Below the pieces are notes generated by a model. It made no database searches. It had not been told where the DNA came from and saw nothing but the letters and a program-made list of their open reading frames with translations. From positions 186,001-250,000 of the forward strand of contig CANLTZ010000005.1 in assembly GCA_947494145.1 (NCBI GenBank): a stretch of 64,000 nt of DNA, written 5' to 3'. Positions 36,013 to 44,600 of the stretch are shown here, in pieces. Position 1 is the first letter of the stretch. Each line of letters begins with the position of its first letter. The translations under genes and the position numbers were made by a program. The DNA is from an uncultured Jannaschia sp. GTDB taxonomy: Bacteria; Pseudomonadota; Alphaproteobacteria; Rhodobacterales; Rhodobacteraceae.

Positions 36013-36461
36013 GCGCCCCCATCACACCCAAGGAATATCGCGTCGACCCCTCACGTCTTGCATGGGGCACATGGTGCCACACGCGGGACCGCCAGATCGG
36101 CGAGGGCGATATCAGTGCATCTTACAGCGCCGATAAGATCGGCATGGAAGGAAAGGTCAGAAAACCATTCGCCTGGCAGAACGCACTTTGGGTTTGCACA
36201 GGGATGCATTCAAGCGGTGACTTTCGCGCAGCCGAAGCCTACAGGCTTGTGCCCGAGCGGTTCTTCGGCGGTACGCCGACGACCTATAACGAGGTCGCTT
36301 GCCTGTCAGCCGCCGAGCGGTTCAAGCCTGAAAGCTTTTACCACGGGATGCGCGTTAGGAGCGGCAAACAGGAGTTCATCCTTGTCGGGCCGAGCGTGAA
36401 GTTTCTTCCCAAAGAAGATAGCGAAACCCTCATCCAAGCCGATCTGTTCGATTTTCTATGA
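36009..36461 (+). CDS. Conserved hypothetical protein, coupled to upstream gene
   Basis: A 150-residue protein from ATG 36009 (MSAPITPKEYRVDPSRL), overlapping the preceding gene by 4 bp. It has a Trp-rich first half (WGTWCHTRD and WQNALWVCTG) and a C-terminal beta segment (KQEFILVGPSVKFLP). No signal or membrane segment. Not recognised as a known family; part of a two-gene unit on the element. Confidence 0.65.
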   Translation: MSAPITPKEYRVDPSRLAWGTWCHTRDRQIGEGDISASYSADKIGMEGKVRKPFAWQNALWVCTGMHSSGDFRAAEAYRLVPERFFGGTPTTYNEVACLSAAERFKPESFYHGMRVRSGKQEFILVGPSVKFLPKEDSETLIQADLFDFL

Positions 36462-36594
36462 GCTGGCGTACTGCCGCCTCACTGCGGCGGCAGCACCTCT
36501 CAACGTCCTCTTATGGCTGCAAATGCTTGCCACAAGTCGCACGTTTGCTATTGTGAAATCATAACAATATCAATAAGTAGAGGTATATAAGGCA

Positions 36595-37299
36595 GTGATT
36601 TCAGATAGGTTTGAGGACTTCGCGCAATCACTGCGAGTTTTCATAGAGCAGAAGTTTCGCTACCGGGAACTGTTCTTGATAGATGCGAATGAAGCAATCG
36701 GGAATGTTGAACTTGCCTGTAAAGGGATGTTGGACACTTTCGCGAGTTTGTACGACGCAGCGAGAGCCGAGGGCGAGGTCAATTTTGACTTCTACGGCAA
36801 TCCTCTGTGCTGTGCAGTCCTCGCGTATCGAAACGCCAAACATCACAACAAGGCTTATGGAATTCGTAGCGCACACAAGCATGCGCAACAACATGGGCGG
36901 CAGGACTATCTACTCGTCGATTTTCCAGCAGGGGAAGATGAGGAAGGTGGTGGCTTCATCGACCATTATGCGTCGTGGTCAGACTTCTGTTTATTGCTAG
37001 ACATGCCGTCTCGCGAAAGCCGCTTGCGAGCCGGTTCGCGGGAATTAATTCGCAGGCGAATTAGCGCCGATGAGTTTGAACGCTTTGCCGCTCAGAGCAA
37101 TGCCCCCGCATCGACGCTCTTTGTTAACATGGTTCCAATTATTATTGGTGCAGGGAGTGAATTCATCGGCGCGCTAGCTCCCTATATTCGTCCAGCTACT
37201 ACCGAGGCAAAGCACTTTGTTTTTCACTTTAAGCACGTTTCCCAGGCTGATTTTGAAAACCCAGAATACACTGAGCTTCCAAGTACGATTTTCGGGTAG
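36595..37299 (+). CDS. HEPN-like hypothetical protein
   Basis: A 234-residue helical protein from GTG 36595. The segment LAYRNAKHHNKAYGI contains R79-x4-H84, the RxxxxH arrangement of HEPN RNases, in a context (AYRNAKHHN) seen in several abortive-infection-type proteins. There is no adjacent antitoxin gene. It stands alone between the 36009 gene and the convergent relaxase gene. The RNase role is inferred from the motif only. Confidence 0.6.
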   Translation: MISDRFEDFAQSLRVFIEQKFRYRELFLIDANEAIGNVELACKGMLDTFASLYDAARAEGEVNFDFYGNPLCCAVLAYRNAKHHNKAYGIRSAHKHAQQHGRQDYLLVDFPAGEDEEGGGFIDHYASWSDFCLLLDMPSRESRLRAGSRELIRRRISADEFERFAAQSNAPASTLFVNMVPIIIGAGSEFIGALAPYIRPATTEAKHFVFHFKHVSQADFENPEYTELPSTIFG

Positions 37300-37394
37300 G
37301 CATCCGATTAGTTGACTATATCTCAATTTCGGGACCTTGCGTTTTGGTCTTGAGACTAAACTGCACAATTATAATTTTTAAGAGAGCTTATTCT

Positions 37395-39023
37395 TTATCT
37401 GTCGATTTCTGGTCCGCGCGGTTTTTGCGTATGCCCCTCTCGCAGACGTTGAAAACGATCTTGCGGCGATACGGCGTCTTGCCCTGCCTGACGAACGCGG
37501 ACGGTAGGCTTTTCCTGCTGTTCTTTCCGCAGTTGTTGGAGCCGTTCCTGAGCGGATTTCACCCGCTCAGATGACATCCTTTTCTGGCTGTCGGTATAGG
37601 CCTGCTTTGCAGAGCGCGTTTCGACCTTGGCGTTCTGAGCACGGGGCCCTTTTTCTGCTGTTGTAGCCCGCGCCTCGAAAGCGCGGGAACGAGCCTTCAT
37701 ATGTTGCTTGCTGATATCGGTCACTGGCTTTGCCGAAAGCTCGACCTTAGCCGCTTCATCGATGACCCGTTTCAACGGCGAAAAGACTGTCTTCGCCAAA
37801 GGCTCCAAACCGCGCACCATCAGGCGGTTGTTTGTATGATCATGGTGCAGACCACGCAGCACCTCAGCGTGACGGTTGCGGGCTGCGACAATCTCAGCTT
37901 GAAGGTTCTGCCGATCCTTGAGTTGTGCTTCTACCAAAGCCTGACGCTGTTCACGGTCACGCTGAAGAGACCATATCGCTTCCATCTCGTTCTGTTTTTC
38001 AAGGGCAGCGCGCTTGCCGGTTACGCGGTCAAGCAATCCGCGCAGGCCTTTTTGCAAGCGTGCAGATCGCGCCGCAGCTTCCTGTTCAGCGCGAGCCTTT
38101 TGACCGGCATCGAGCTTTGCGCGTTCAGCTTGTTGGAGCGCTTGCATCTCCTGGCGTCTTATCTCAAGGGCGGATTTTTCTGCGTTCGCTTCAGCGCGGG
38201 CTTTGGTGATGTAGAATGCAAGCTTCGGGGCAATGTCTTTTGCGATGCGCTGGCGGGTTTCACTGACGCTGTTCAACTCCTGCGGCTTGCTGAGGCGCGT
38301 TGTCACATCCTTGGACTTCTTGCCGATGGCGCGCGGGATGGAGATCACTTCCCCTTCATACGTCACTGCGACATGGCCACGCCGATCACCGCGCGCGAGA
38401 AATAGGCCACGTTCTTCGAGGGCATGCGAAAAGCTCTTGCGGCTGTCCGAGATTGCCCAGGCTTCCTGAATATCGGCCTTGAGGTCTCCGGCATGCCGAC
38501 CGACGCGCTTGGCCTGCTGCCATTCGGCCAGGGTGAAGTTGCGGGGATCGCGATCCTTATTGTTGGCCAAGCCTCTGGGCATCTGCCAGCCATGTTCAAG
38601 ATAGAGCTGCTTGGAGACTTCCATCAGCTTGTTCTTGAAAAATGGAAGCGGCTTGGCCGTCATGGTTTCGGCATCGATCCGGCTCCACACGGCATGGCAA
38701 TGCCGCCGTCCTTCTTTCTCATGGAATACGATCAAACGGGGTTGGTCAGCTAAACCGTGTTTTTCTTCAATGGCTGCAATGGCCTGCTCAAAGGTTTCGA
38801 TCCGAACGGATTCGGTCTCAGGTGGATTGAGCGAGACGGAGAACAGGAACTGCCTGCACTTTGTACCTTTCGACACGGCTTCAGCTTCACGGAGCGCGCC
38901 CACGACATCATCGGTCATGAAACCCCTAACATCGTGGATTTCGACATGCTCGTTCTCGGCGGTCTTCAAGAGATGAAGTCCGAGTTGCTTGGCACCGCCG
39001 CGCTGGGAGCCTTTCAGGATCAT
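37395..39023 (-). CDS. Relaxase / mobilization nuclease
   Basis: A 542-residue protein. The relaxase domain (first 250 residues) has the three-His metal site VFHEKEGRRHCHAVWSR (H101, H108, H110) and an early conserved segment GAKQLGLHLL. The second half is a long Gln/Arg/Glu-rich coiled coil. It nicks oriT and pilots the transferred strand into the recipient. The start overlaps mobC by 4 bp. The usual nucleophilic Tyr is not obvious near the N-terminus; a MobP-like type is likely but not proved. Confidence 0.85.
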   Translation of the reverse strand: MILKGSQRGGAKQLGLHLLKTAENEHVEIHDVRGFMTDDVVGALREAEAVSKGTKCRQFLFSVSLNPPETESVRIETFEQAIAAIEEKHGLADQPRLIVFHEKEGRRHCHAVWSRIDAETMTAKPLPFFKNKLMEVSKQLYLEHGWQMPRGLANNKDRDPRNFTLAEWQQAKRVGRHAGDLKADIQEAWAISDSRKSFSHALEERGLFLARGDRRGHVAVTYEGEVISIPRAIGKKSKDVTTRLSKPQELNSVSETRQRIAKDIAPKLAFYITKARAEANAEKSALEIRRQEMQALQQAERAKLDAGQKARAEQEAAARSARLQKGLRGLLDRVTGKRAALEKQNEMEAIWSLQRDREQRQALVEAQLKDRQNLQAEIVAARNRHAEVLRGLHHDHTNNRLMVRGLEPLAKTVFSPLKRVIDEAAKVELSAKPVTDISKQHMKARSRAFEARATTAEKGPRAQNAKVETRSAKQAYTDSQKRMSSERVKSAQERLQQLRKEQQEKPTVRVRQAGQDAVSPQDRFQRLREGHTQKPRGPEIDR

Positions 39024-39448
39024 GACGACCCCAAATCGCTACGTTGATCGAGGGCGCGCAGAAGCTCTTCCCGCATCGCAGCAACATCCGCGCAGGCACG
39101 GCGAATGTCATGCTCTGTCTCCGCCACGACGGGCAGGGAACCAATATTCACGGCTTTGGCGAGCTGGTTGAGATTGTTCGCGATCCGAGAGCTGCCAAGC
39201 AACGCCAGCACTTTCGCCAGACGGGCATCATCTTTGATGGGTCGTCGGAGCTTAGAACGGGCGCGTTTGTGCGACGCACCATGCCCATCAAAGAGTTTGC
39301 GCTTGATGTAGCTGCCCAGCGGCTCATCGCCCGCTAGCTCTTCCAGGCGGCTTCTTTCCTCGAAGGTCAGGCGCAAGGAGAACGGCGCAGGCTTCTTCTT
39401 CGCGCGCTTTCCCGCTATCGCATTGAAATTACTGTCTGATGCGCTCAT
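39020..39448 (-). CDS. mobC: MobC-like relaxosome protein
   Basis: A 142-residue basic protein (GKRAKKKPAPFSLRLTFEER) with an RHH-like start and a conserved SRIANNLNQLAKAVNIG block, the typical MobC signature (ANNLNQLAK). MobC helps the relaxase melt oriT. It overlaps the relaxase gene by 4 bp and is the last identified gene before the element's right end. Confidence 0.88.
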   Translation of the reverse strand: MSASDSNFNAIAGKRAKKKPAPFSLRLTFEERSRLEELAGDEPLGSYIKRKLFDGHGASHKRARSKLRRPIKDDARLAKVLALLGSSRIANNLNQLAKAVNIGSLPVVAETEHDIRRACADVAAMREELLRALDQRSDLGSS

Positions 39449-39481
39449 CTTCGCACCTCAGATCGCTTGGATCATGCTGTG

Positions 39482-39501
39482 CGAGATGGGTTTCCCATTC
39501 G
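39482..39501. other. Possible oriT inverted repeat
   Basis: ATGGG (39486-39490) and CCCAT (39494-39498) with outer CGA/TCG form a short imperfect palindrome 34 bp upstream of the mobC start. Origins of transfer of mobilizable elements commonly lie just before the mob genes and carry such a repeat. No nick-site sequence was recognised. Confidence 0.3.
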
Positions 39502-39532
39502 AGAAGCGCGTCGAACAAAGAGTTTAAGCTAT

Positions 39533-39550
39533 CTCTCTGTAACTGCACCA
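39533..39550. other. Candidate right attachment site
   Basis: This 18-bp stretch, ending GCACCA, matches the tRNA-Thr 3' end at 13 of 18 positions in the same orientation. Serine integrases use short cores, so a weak match is not excluded; the alternative is CAGCAGCA at 39755-39762. Confidence 0.3.
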
Positions 39551-39900
39551 CTGACGATGCCTCCCGGCCAGAACTGTTGCCTGCTTACCCCTCGCATCGT
39601 CGCGAGTGCTTCGCTCGCATGACAGGCGGTCGGCATTCCTGACCCAATTCGAACACTGACGCCCTGCCCGGTGCCCAAACGCATGCCCGTAGGGTGTAAG
39701 TCCATCCCCAGACCGCCACGGTCCCGCGACAGTCCTACCGTCAAAGGATCGCCGCAGCAGCAAAATGGCCTGGCAAGGACTATTCACATTTGAAGAAGCG
39801 TTGGATCGCTATGCCGCAACCTGCGAGCGACGCAGCTTCCTCCCAAAACCGCGCGTTCTGCACTGCCCACCCCAAGGCCAACGCCCAGCGACCACCAAGA
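39551..39900. other. Non-coding region right of the element, possible riboswitch relic
   Basis: No gene recognised. Sequence at about 39670-39735 (GGTGCCC, then GGGTGTAAGTCC, then CGGTCCCGCGACAGTC) resembles the central part of a cobalamin riboswitch on the plus strand, but there is no plus-strand gene downstream and the conserved 3' half is not clear. Confidence 0.3.
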
Positions 39901-41025
39901 TCACCCCAAGCCCTGCGTCGCGTCATGTTCATAGAGCCATTTGTACCGCCCCAACATCACCTCTGGCCGCACGGCGTTCACCATGCGCAGCACGCCATGG
40001 GCCGCCATCTTCCGCGCGCCCGCCAAGTGATAGTTGGACGCATTGCCCTTCGCCGCCGCCAAAGCCCGCGTCACGCGGGGGCGGCGCGCGGCCTCCCATG
40101 CGGCCGCGTCGCCCAATCCGGCAGCCAACGTCCAGGCGTCTTCTAGCGCGAGATTTGCCCCCTGGGCCAGGAATGGCAGCGTGGGGTGGGCCGCGTCGCC
40201 GATCAGGGTGACGACGCCCCTTGTCCAGACGGGCGTGGCCCCGTGATCCATCAGGCCCCAGATATGGACCGACTTGACCTTTTCCAACAAAGCACGGATG
40301 GGCGCCGCGTAGCCCGCGAAGGCCGCGCGCAGATGGGCCGGGTCGTCCTGTTGGGACCACCCTTCGGCGGTCCAATCCGCCCGTTCCTCCACCGCCACAA
40401 TGTTGAGCAATCGTCCATCGCGCAGCGGATAAAGCACCATATGCCGCCCGGGGCCCATATGGACCTGTGCTTCAGACGGCGCATCTTCGACCGGTACGAT
40501 GGCCCGCCACGCCACCTGCCCCGTGAACCGCGCCGCCTGCCCTGCCGCATGGTCGGGCGCCACGAAGCGGCGCGCGGCGCCCCGCGCCCCGTCGGCGCCG
40601 ATCAACCGCTTGAAGGGCCGCTGCGCGCCGCCGTCCAACACCAGATAACCGTCGGCCACCATTTTGATCTGTTGACCAAGATGGAGCGGAATACCCGCCG
40701 CGGCTACCGCCTTCCCCAAGGCTTCGATCAGATCGGCCCGGTGCATCAATCGAAACCCCGACCCCAGCGGCATCCGCAAAACGGACCGCCCCGAGACGCC
40801 ATCGATCAGATGCACGGCTTCCGACGCAACGGCCCGCGGCGCCACGCCCAAAGCGTCCAGCACCCGGCCACCATTTGGGGCGATCTGTAGCCCCGCGCCG
40901 ACCTCACCCAAGGCAGGCGCCTGCTCCACCACCTCCACCGAGAAGCCCCGCCGGGCACAGGCCAGCGCGCAGGCAAGCCCCGCAATGCCGGCGCCCAGAA
41001 TGGTGATGTCAAATCGGGAATTCAT
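39901..41025 (-). CDS. FAD-dependent monooxygenase (salicylate hydroxylase-like)
   Basis: A 374-residue PHBH-fold flavoprotein: a GxGxxG dinucleotide loop (ITILGAGIAGLACALA), then GAGLQIAPNGGRVLDALG, IGADGARGAARR and LIGDAAHPTLPFLAQGANL, the FAD/DG/GD set of class A monooxygenases. These hydroxylate aromatic or related substrates with NAD(P)H and O2; the substrate is unknown. It lies upstream of the dksA terminator on the same strand. Confidence 0.9.
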   Translation of the reverse strand: MNSRFDITILGAGIAGLACALACARRGFSVEVVEQAPALGEVGAGLQIAPNGGRVLDALGVAPRAVASEAVHLIDGVSGRSVLRMPLGSGFRLMHRADLIEALGKAVAAAGIPLHLGQQIKMVADGYLVLDGGAQRPFKRLIGADGARGAARRFVAPDHAAGQAARFTGQVAWRAIVPVEDAPSEAQVHMGPGRHMVLYPLRDGRLLNIVAVEERADWTAEGWSQQDDPAHLRAAFAGYAAPIRALLEKVKSVHIWGLMDHGATPVWTRGVVTLIGDAAHPTLPFLAQGANLALEDAWTLAAGLGDAAAWEAARRPRVTRALAAAKGNASNYHLAGARKMAAHGVLRMVNAVRPEVMLGRYKWLYEHDATQGLG

Positions 41026-41073
41026 TGATCAACTCAACCCGCTGACCGCGCCAAAGCGCGGCCCCCAGGTGAC

Positions 41074-41094
41074 AAAAAGGCGCCCGGAGGCGCC
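41074..41094 (-). terminator. Rho-independent terminator of dksA
   Basis: On the minus strand GGCGCC-TCCG-GGCGCC is followed by TTTTT, seven bases after the dksA stop. It separates dksA from the monooxygenase gene. Confidence 0.85.
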
Positions 41095-41100
41095 GTTTCA

Positions 41101-41523
41101 TCAATCGTCGCGGTGGACCTTCTCGCGCCGCTCATGGCGCTCCTGCGCCTCCAGCGACATGGTCGCGATAGGCCGCGCATCCAATCGCTTCAGCGAGATC
41201 GGGTCCCCCGTCACTTCGCAATACCCGTATTCCCCTTCGTCGATCCGACGCAGCGCCGCGTCGATCTTGGCGATCAACTTGCGCTGACGGTCGCGGGTGC
41301 GAAGCTCCAACGCGCGGTCGGTCTCCTCACTGGCACGGTCGGCGATGTCGGGAATGTTACGGGCCGCCCCCTGCAGGCCTTCAATCGTCCGTTCGGTCTC
41401 GTCCAGCAGATCGGTTTTCCAGGCCAGCAGCTTGCGGCGGAAATACTCGGTCTGCCGCTCGTTCATGAACGGCTCATCTTCGGCGGGGGTGTAGTCGTTG
41501 GGCAGAAAGGTTTCGGCTTTCAT
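41101..41523 (-). CDS. dksA: DksA-family RNA polymerase-binding factor, cysteine-poor finger
   Basis: A 140-residue protein with the DksA coiled coil (QTEYFRRKLLAWKTDLL onward) and tip (DRASEETDRALELRTRD), then the finger EGEYGYCEVTGDPISLKRLD and ATMSLEAQE. Of the four zinc cysteines only the first is kept; the others are Thr, Ser and Ala, the C-T-S-A pattern known for alphaproteobacterial DksA. DksA with ppGpp adjusts transcription initiation at rRNA and amino-acid promoters. A strong terminator follows. Confidence 0.93.
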   Translation of the reverse strand: MKAETFLPNDYTPAEDEPFMNERQTEYFRRKLLAWKTDLLDETERTIEGLQGAARNIPDIADRASEETDRALELRTRDRQRKLIAKIDAALRRIDEGEYGYCEVTGDPISLKRLDARPIATMSLEAQERHERREKVHRDD

Positions 41524-41845
41524 CGGTGCTCCCTCACTCCGGCGCGTCGCTGGTTTCTGGCGTTTTCGAGTCGGCGGGCCGGTGTCTGCCCCGGCGATTA
41601 CATGACGTGGCCCCCCTTGTCACGCCCCCGTGATAGGCGTGGTTACGCGGCGCATGCATTGCGGACAAAGTTCTTTCGGAACAGTGTCTAGCAAGGTTGA
41701 CACAAATAGACGTGCTCGTGGGTCAGCATTAGTGTGTTAGCAACCTTGGAACGGAAACCCGCAGCACGCGGCCCCGCAGAAACCGATTCAGCTTTCCCCG
41801 AAAGCGCTCTACGTTCCCCCAAACCGATGCACGCTAAAGGAACCG
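41524..41845. other. Divergent region between dksA and the MoxR gene
   Basis: 322 bp without a recognisable gene. TTGACA at 41697-41702 could be a -35 element for the plus-strand ATPase gene, but no matching -10 was convincing. Confidence 0.45.
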
Positions 41846-42688
41846 ATGATGCGCTTCGAGGGCACCGAGAATTACGTCGCCACCGATGACCTTCGGGTGG
41901 CGGTCAACGCCGCCATCACGCTGGAACGCCCCCTGCTGGTGAAGGGGGAGCCGGGCACCGGCAAGACCGAACTGGCGCGTCAAGTGGCCACCGCGCTCGG
42001 CGCTCCGATGATCGAATGGTCCGTGAAATCCACCACCCGCGCCCAACAAGGCCTTTACGAATATGATGCCGTGTCCCGCCTGCGCGATAGCCAATTGGGC
42101 GACGAACGGGTCCATGACGTCGCCAATTACATCCGCAAGGGCAAACTCTGGCAAGCCTTCGAAGCAGAAGACCGCACCGTCCTTCTCATCGACGAAATCG
42201 ACAAGGCCGATATCGAGTTTCCCAATGACCTTCTACAAGAACTCGACCGTATGGAATTCCACGTCTACGAGACGGGTCAGATGGTCCGTGCCCGGCGGCG
42301 CCCCATTGTCATCATCACGTCCAACAATGAAAAGGAACTGCCCGACGCGTTCCTACGCCGCTGCTTCTTTCACTATATCCGCTTTCCCGAGATGGAGACG
42401 CTCAAGCGCATCGTCGCCGTTCACCATCCCGGCATAAAGGAGGCGCTGCTGACCGCCGCCCTCACCCGCTTTTACGCGGTGCGCGACCAGCAGGGCCTCA
42501 AGAAGAAACCATCCACCAGCGAAGTGCTCGACTGGCTCAAACTCATCCTCGCCGAAGACCTCTCGCCAGAGGATTTGAAGGGCGACGCCGCGAATGCGCT
42601 CCCGAAACTGCACGGCGCGCTTCTCAAGAACGAGCAGGATGTTCACCTGTTCGAGCGTTTGGCGTTCATGGCCCGGGGCGGTCGATAA
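41846..42688 (+). CDS. MoxR-type AAA+ ATPase
   Basis: A 280-residue AAA_5 ATPase: Walker A GEPGTGKTELA, Walker B VLLIDEIDKAD, sensor VIITSNNEKELPD and an arginine-finger-like LRRCFFHYIRFP. MoxR proteins act as chaperones with a VWA-domain partner, frequently CoxE-like, encoded next door. Here no VWA gene follows; the next gene is on the other strand and unrelated. A second ATG codon directly follows the first, so the start may be 41849. Confidence 0.88.
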   Translation: MMRFEGTENYVATDDLRVAVNAAITLERPLLVKGEPGTGKTELARQVATALGAPMIEWSVKSTTRAQQGLYEYDAVSRLRDSQLGDERVHDVANYIRKGKLWQAFEAEDRTVLLIDEIDKADIEFPNDLLQELDRMEFHVYETGQMVRARRRPIVIITSNNEKELPDAFLRRCFFHYIRFPEMETLKRIVAVHHPGIKEALLTAALTRFYAVRDQQGLKKKPSTSEVLDWLKLILAEDLSPEDLKGDAANALPKLHGALLKNEQDVHLFERLAFMARGGR

Positions 42689-42818
42689 AGGCCGCGCCAA
42701 ATTCCTGCCCGACCTATGATTTCCGCTCTGCTTTACACGCGGTCAACTGCGGCCCCGGACAGCCCACAATAGCCCAACAGGCGCCCACCTTAAGCCCTGT
42801 CTTCCGGCACGTCGCACC

Positions 42819-43211
42819 CTAAAAGCGGTCGGCAAATATGATGCGCGTGACCTGCCCGCCCGACCCGTATACTTGCACCGTCAAATCGAACGTGCGGTTT
42901 CCGCTGCGTATCTGCGCGCCAGGGTCAGCGAAAACATTGCCATTCACTTCGCACTTGCCCGCCATCATCGCGCGCCGCTCGGCGCTGTGAAAATACGGAT
43001 CGGGTTCATCATAGGTGTCCCGTCTGTTGAAACGATGCCAGTTGGCCCGGTCTTGCTGCAGCAGCGTGCACCATCCCTCCAGGGGCGTTCCACGCGAACT
43101 AACCGCATCCTGCAAGGTCAATTCGGTGCCGTACGAGAACATGATCTCCTCCGCCTGGGCCGCAAATGCCGGGGAAAAAACAACGCAGAAACCTAACAAA
43201 AAACGTCTCAT
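42819..43211 (-). CDS. Small exported hypothetical protein
   Basis: A 130-residue protein with a signal peptide (MRRFLLGFCVVFSPAFAAQA) and a mature part with two Cys (GWCTLLQQ and GKCEVNGN), presumably one disulfide, and NRTFDLTVQVYGSGGQ. No domain recognised. It stands alone, convergent with the MoxR gene. Confidence 0.7.
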   Translation of the reverse strand: MRRFLLGFCVVFSPAFAAQAEEIMFSYGTELTLQDAVSSRGTPLEGWCTLLQQDRANWHRFNRRDTYDEPDPYFHSAERRAMMAGKCEVNGNVFADPGAQIRSGNRTFDLTVQVYGSGGQVTRIIFADRF

Positions 43212-43937
43212 CCACTTCTCCTACCAACCAGACTGGGCTGCATCTCGAACACAGCGTTTTGTGTTAAACCTGAGCCATCACCTTAACGGAAAACGCAGCA
43301 AAACCCGAACGTTGCACGGCGTTATCACGCAAACCCTGAGACAAGTTTGAAGGGAAACGCTTCAGAACCACGACCCCCGCTTCGCTTCAATTCGAACCAG
43401 CCTCGCTGATGGGGTATCTCAAAATCCACTTACTCAGAAAGGCAAGCCCCGCCGGACCAAAGCCCTTTCATCCTGGTAAAAATACTAAAAAAAAAATCCG
43501 ATCTCAGCCCAAGAAAACGTCTGCCGCAAAGGCATGTGGCAGAGGAAATCCTGTTCACCCTTGGCCGCCGTCCCAATTGCCATGCCTGTTATTCCCCAAC
43601 GCCGCAAGACGAGCCGTTGGCCGGGCGGCAAGCGCCCGGTTTAGGAGCGAATGCTGAGCGCCAGACAGTGCCCTTTCACCTACGCCCCTATGTCGGTCCA
43701 TCTTCCCGTCCCTTGGGCCCCGCACTGCCCGTCAAGCGGCCGGTCGATCGGCTGGTAAACAACTCGAATTTTCCGCATGGCATACTGAGGAAAAAATAGC
43801 AGTGCTTCCCAGGATATCGTGTCGAAAACCCATGTTAACCAACGTGATGCAAACCCGCCGATGCACGACGTGCGCCAGATTTCGGCCAGAAAGACCGGGC
43901 ATCAATCGACGCAACGTTACTTTGCCCGAGGCCTGCC
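43212..43937. other. Long intergenic region with dispersed repeat
   Basis: 726 bp with no convincing gene. It contains a copy of the dispersed palindromic repeat at 43266-43340 and an AT-run near 43485-43500 (AAATACTAAAAAAAAAATCC). Open frames here have no coding character. Confidence 0.45.
43266..43340. repeat. Dispersed short palindromic repeat, copy A
   Basis: It begins AAACCTGAGCCATCA and ends AAACCCTGAG, with ACGTTGCAC and TTATCACG in its centre. The 62868-62968 copy shares AAACCTGAG, ACGTTGCAC, TATCACG and the closing CTCAG/CTGAG. It lies in an intergenic region, as expected for REP/ERIC-like elements. Confidence 0.5.
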
Positions 43938-44435
43938 ATGCCCCTGACAGCCGTCCCAGCCTATCGCCGCTTTGCCGCGCTTTTTTCACGCCCCCAAGCG
44001 GACGGACGATCCAGCGATTACGCAGCCCTGTTAGAGGCGTCCGTGGCCGCAAGCCCCATGCTCGACAACGACCGACGGGCGCTCTTCATGCAGCTTTGTT
44101 GCGTCGCGCACCGACACGGCTTGCATGTGGCGCCCGAGGTGTCGCTCGACACGATCTTCACCGTTAAAGGCGGCGAAGCCATGGACCGCGCGCAGAAGGC
44201 GCTCCACGGAAAACGTGTTGATTTTGTACTTCTTAATGGCTCGGCCTGGCCAGTTCTTGCCATTGACCATGTGGGCGAAAACCCCCGCGGCGACCGCGCC
44301 AAACTTCGCGCATTTGAGCGCGCCCGCATCACCCTTCTGGAAGTCTGCGGCGGCGCGGCCCTCGAAGACGACATGGATTACATCGATCTCGTCCTGACCG
44401 ACATCTTGGACGAAAGCGCCGTCCAAGCCGCGTGA
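43938..44435 (+). CDS. DUF2726-like protein
   Basis: A 165-residue protein in which VDFVLLNGSAWPVLAIDHVG, followed by RGDRAKLRAFERARITLLEV, fits DUF2726, a restriction-endonuclease-like fold. The family's D-(x)n-ExK-like acidic residues are only partly visible (AIDHV). Function unknown. It precedes the FabH-like gene by 165 bp. Confidence 0.7.
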   Translation: MPLTAVPAYRRFAALFSRPQADGRSSDYAALLEASVAASPMLDNDRRALFMQLCCVAHRHGLHVAPEVSLDTIFTVKGGEAMDRAQKALHGKRVDFVLLNGSAWPVLAIDHVGENPRGDRAKLRAFERARITLLEVCGGAALEDDMDYIDLVLTDILDESAVQAA

Positions 44436-44600
44436 CGGGTATCTTTCGGCGAAAACAATAACATCAAGGTGATAGTTCGGACCTGCGTCAGTCTCTGCCC
44501 GCGTGGCCCCGCAAAGACCACCGCAACGTGACAGCCCGCGCCTTGACGCGCCGGGCACGCAGCGGCAGACCATTCAGACGCCGCGAAGGAAGGGTCTGCG

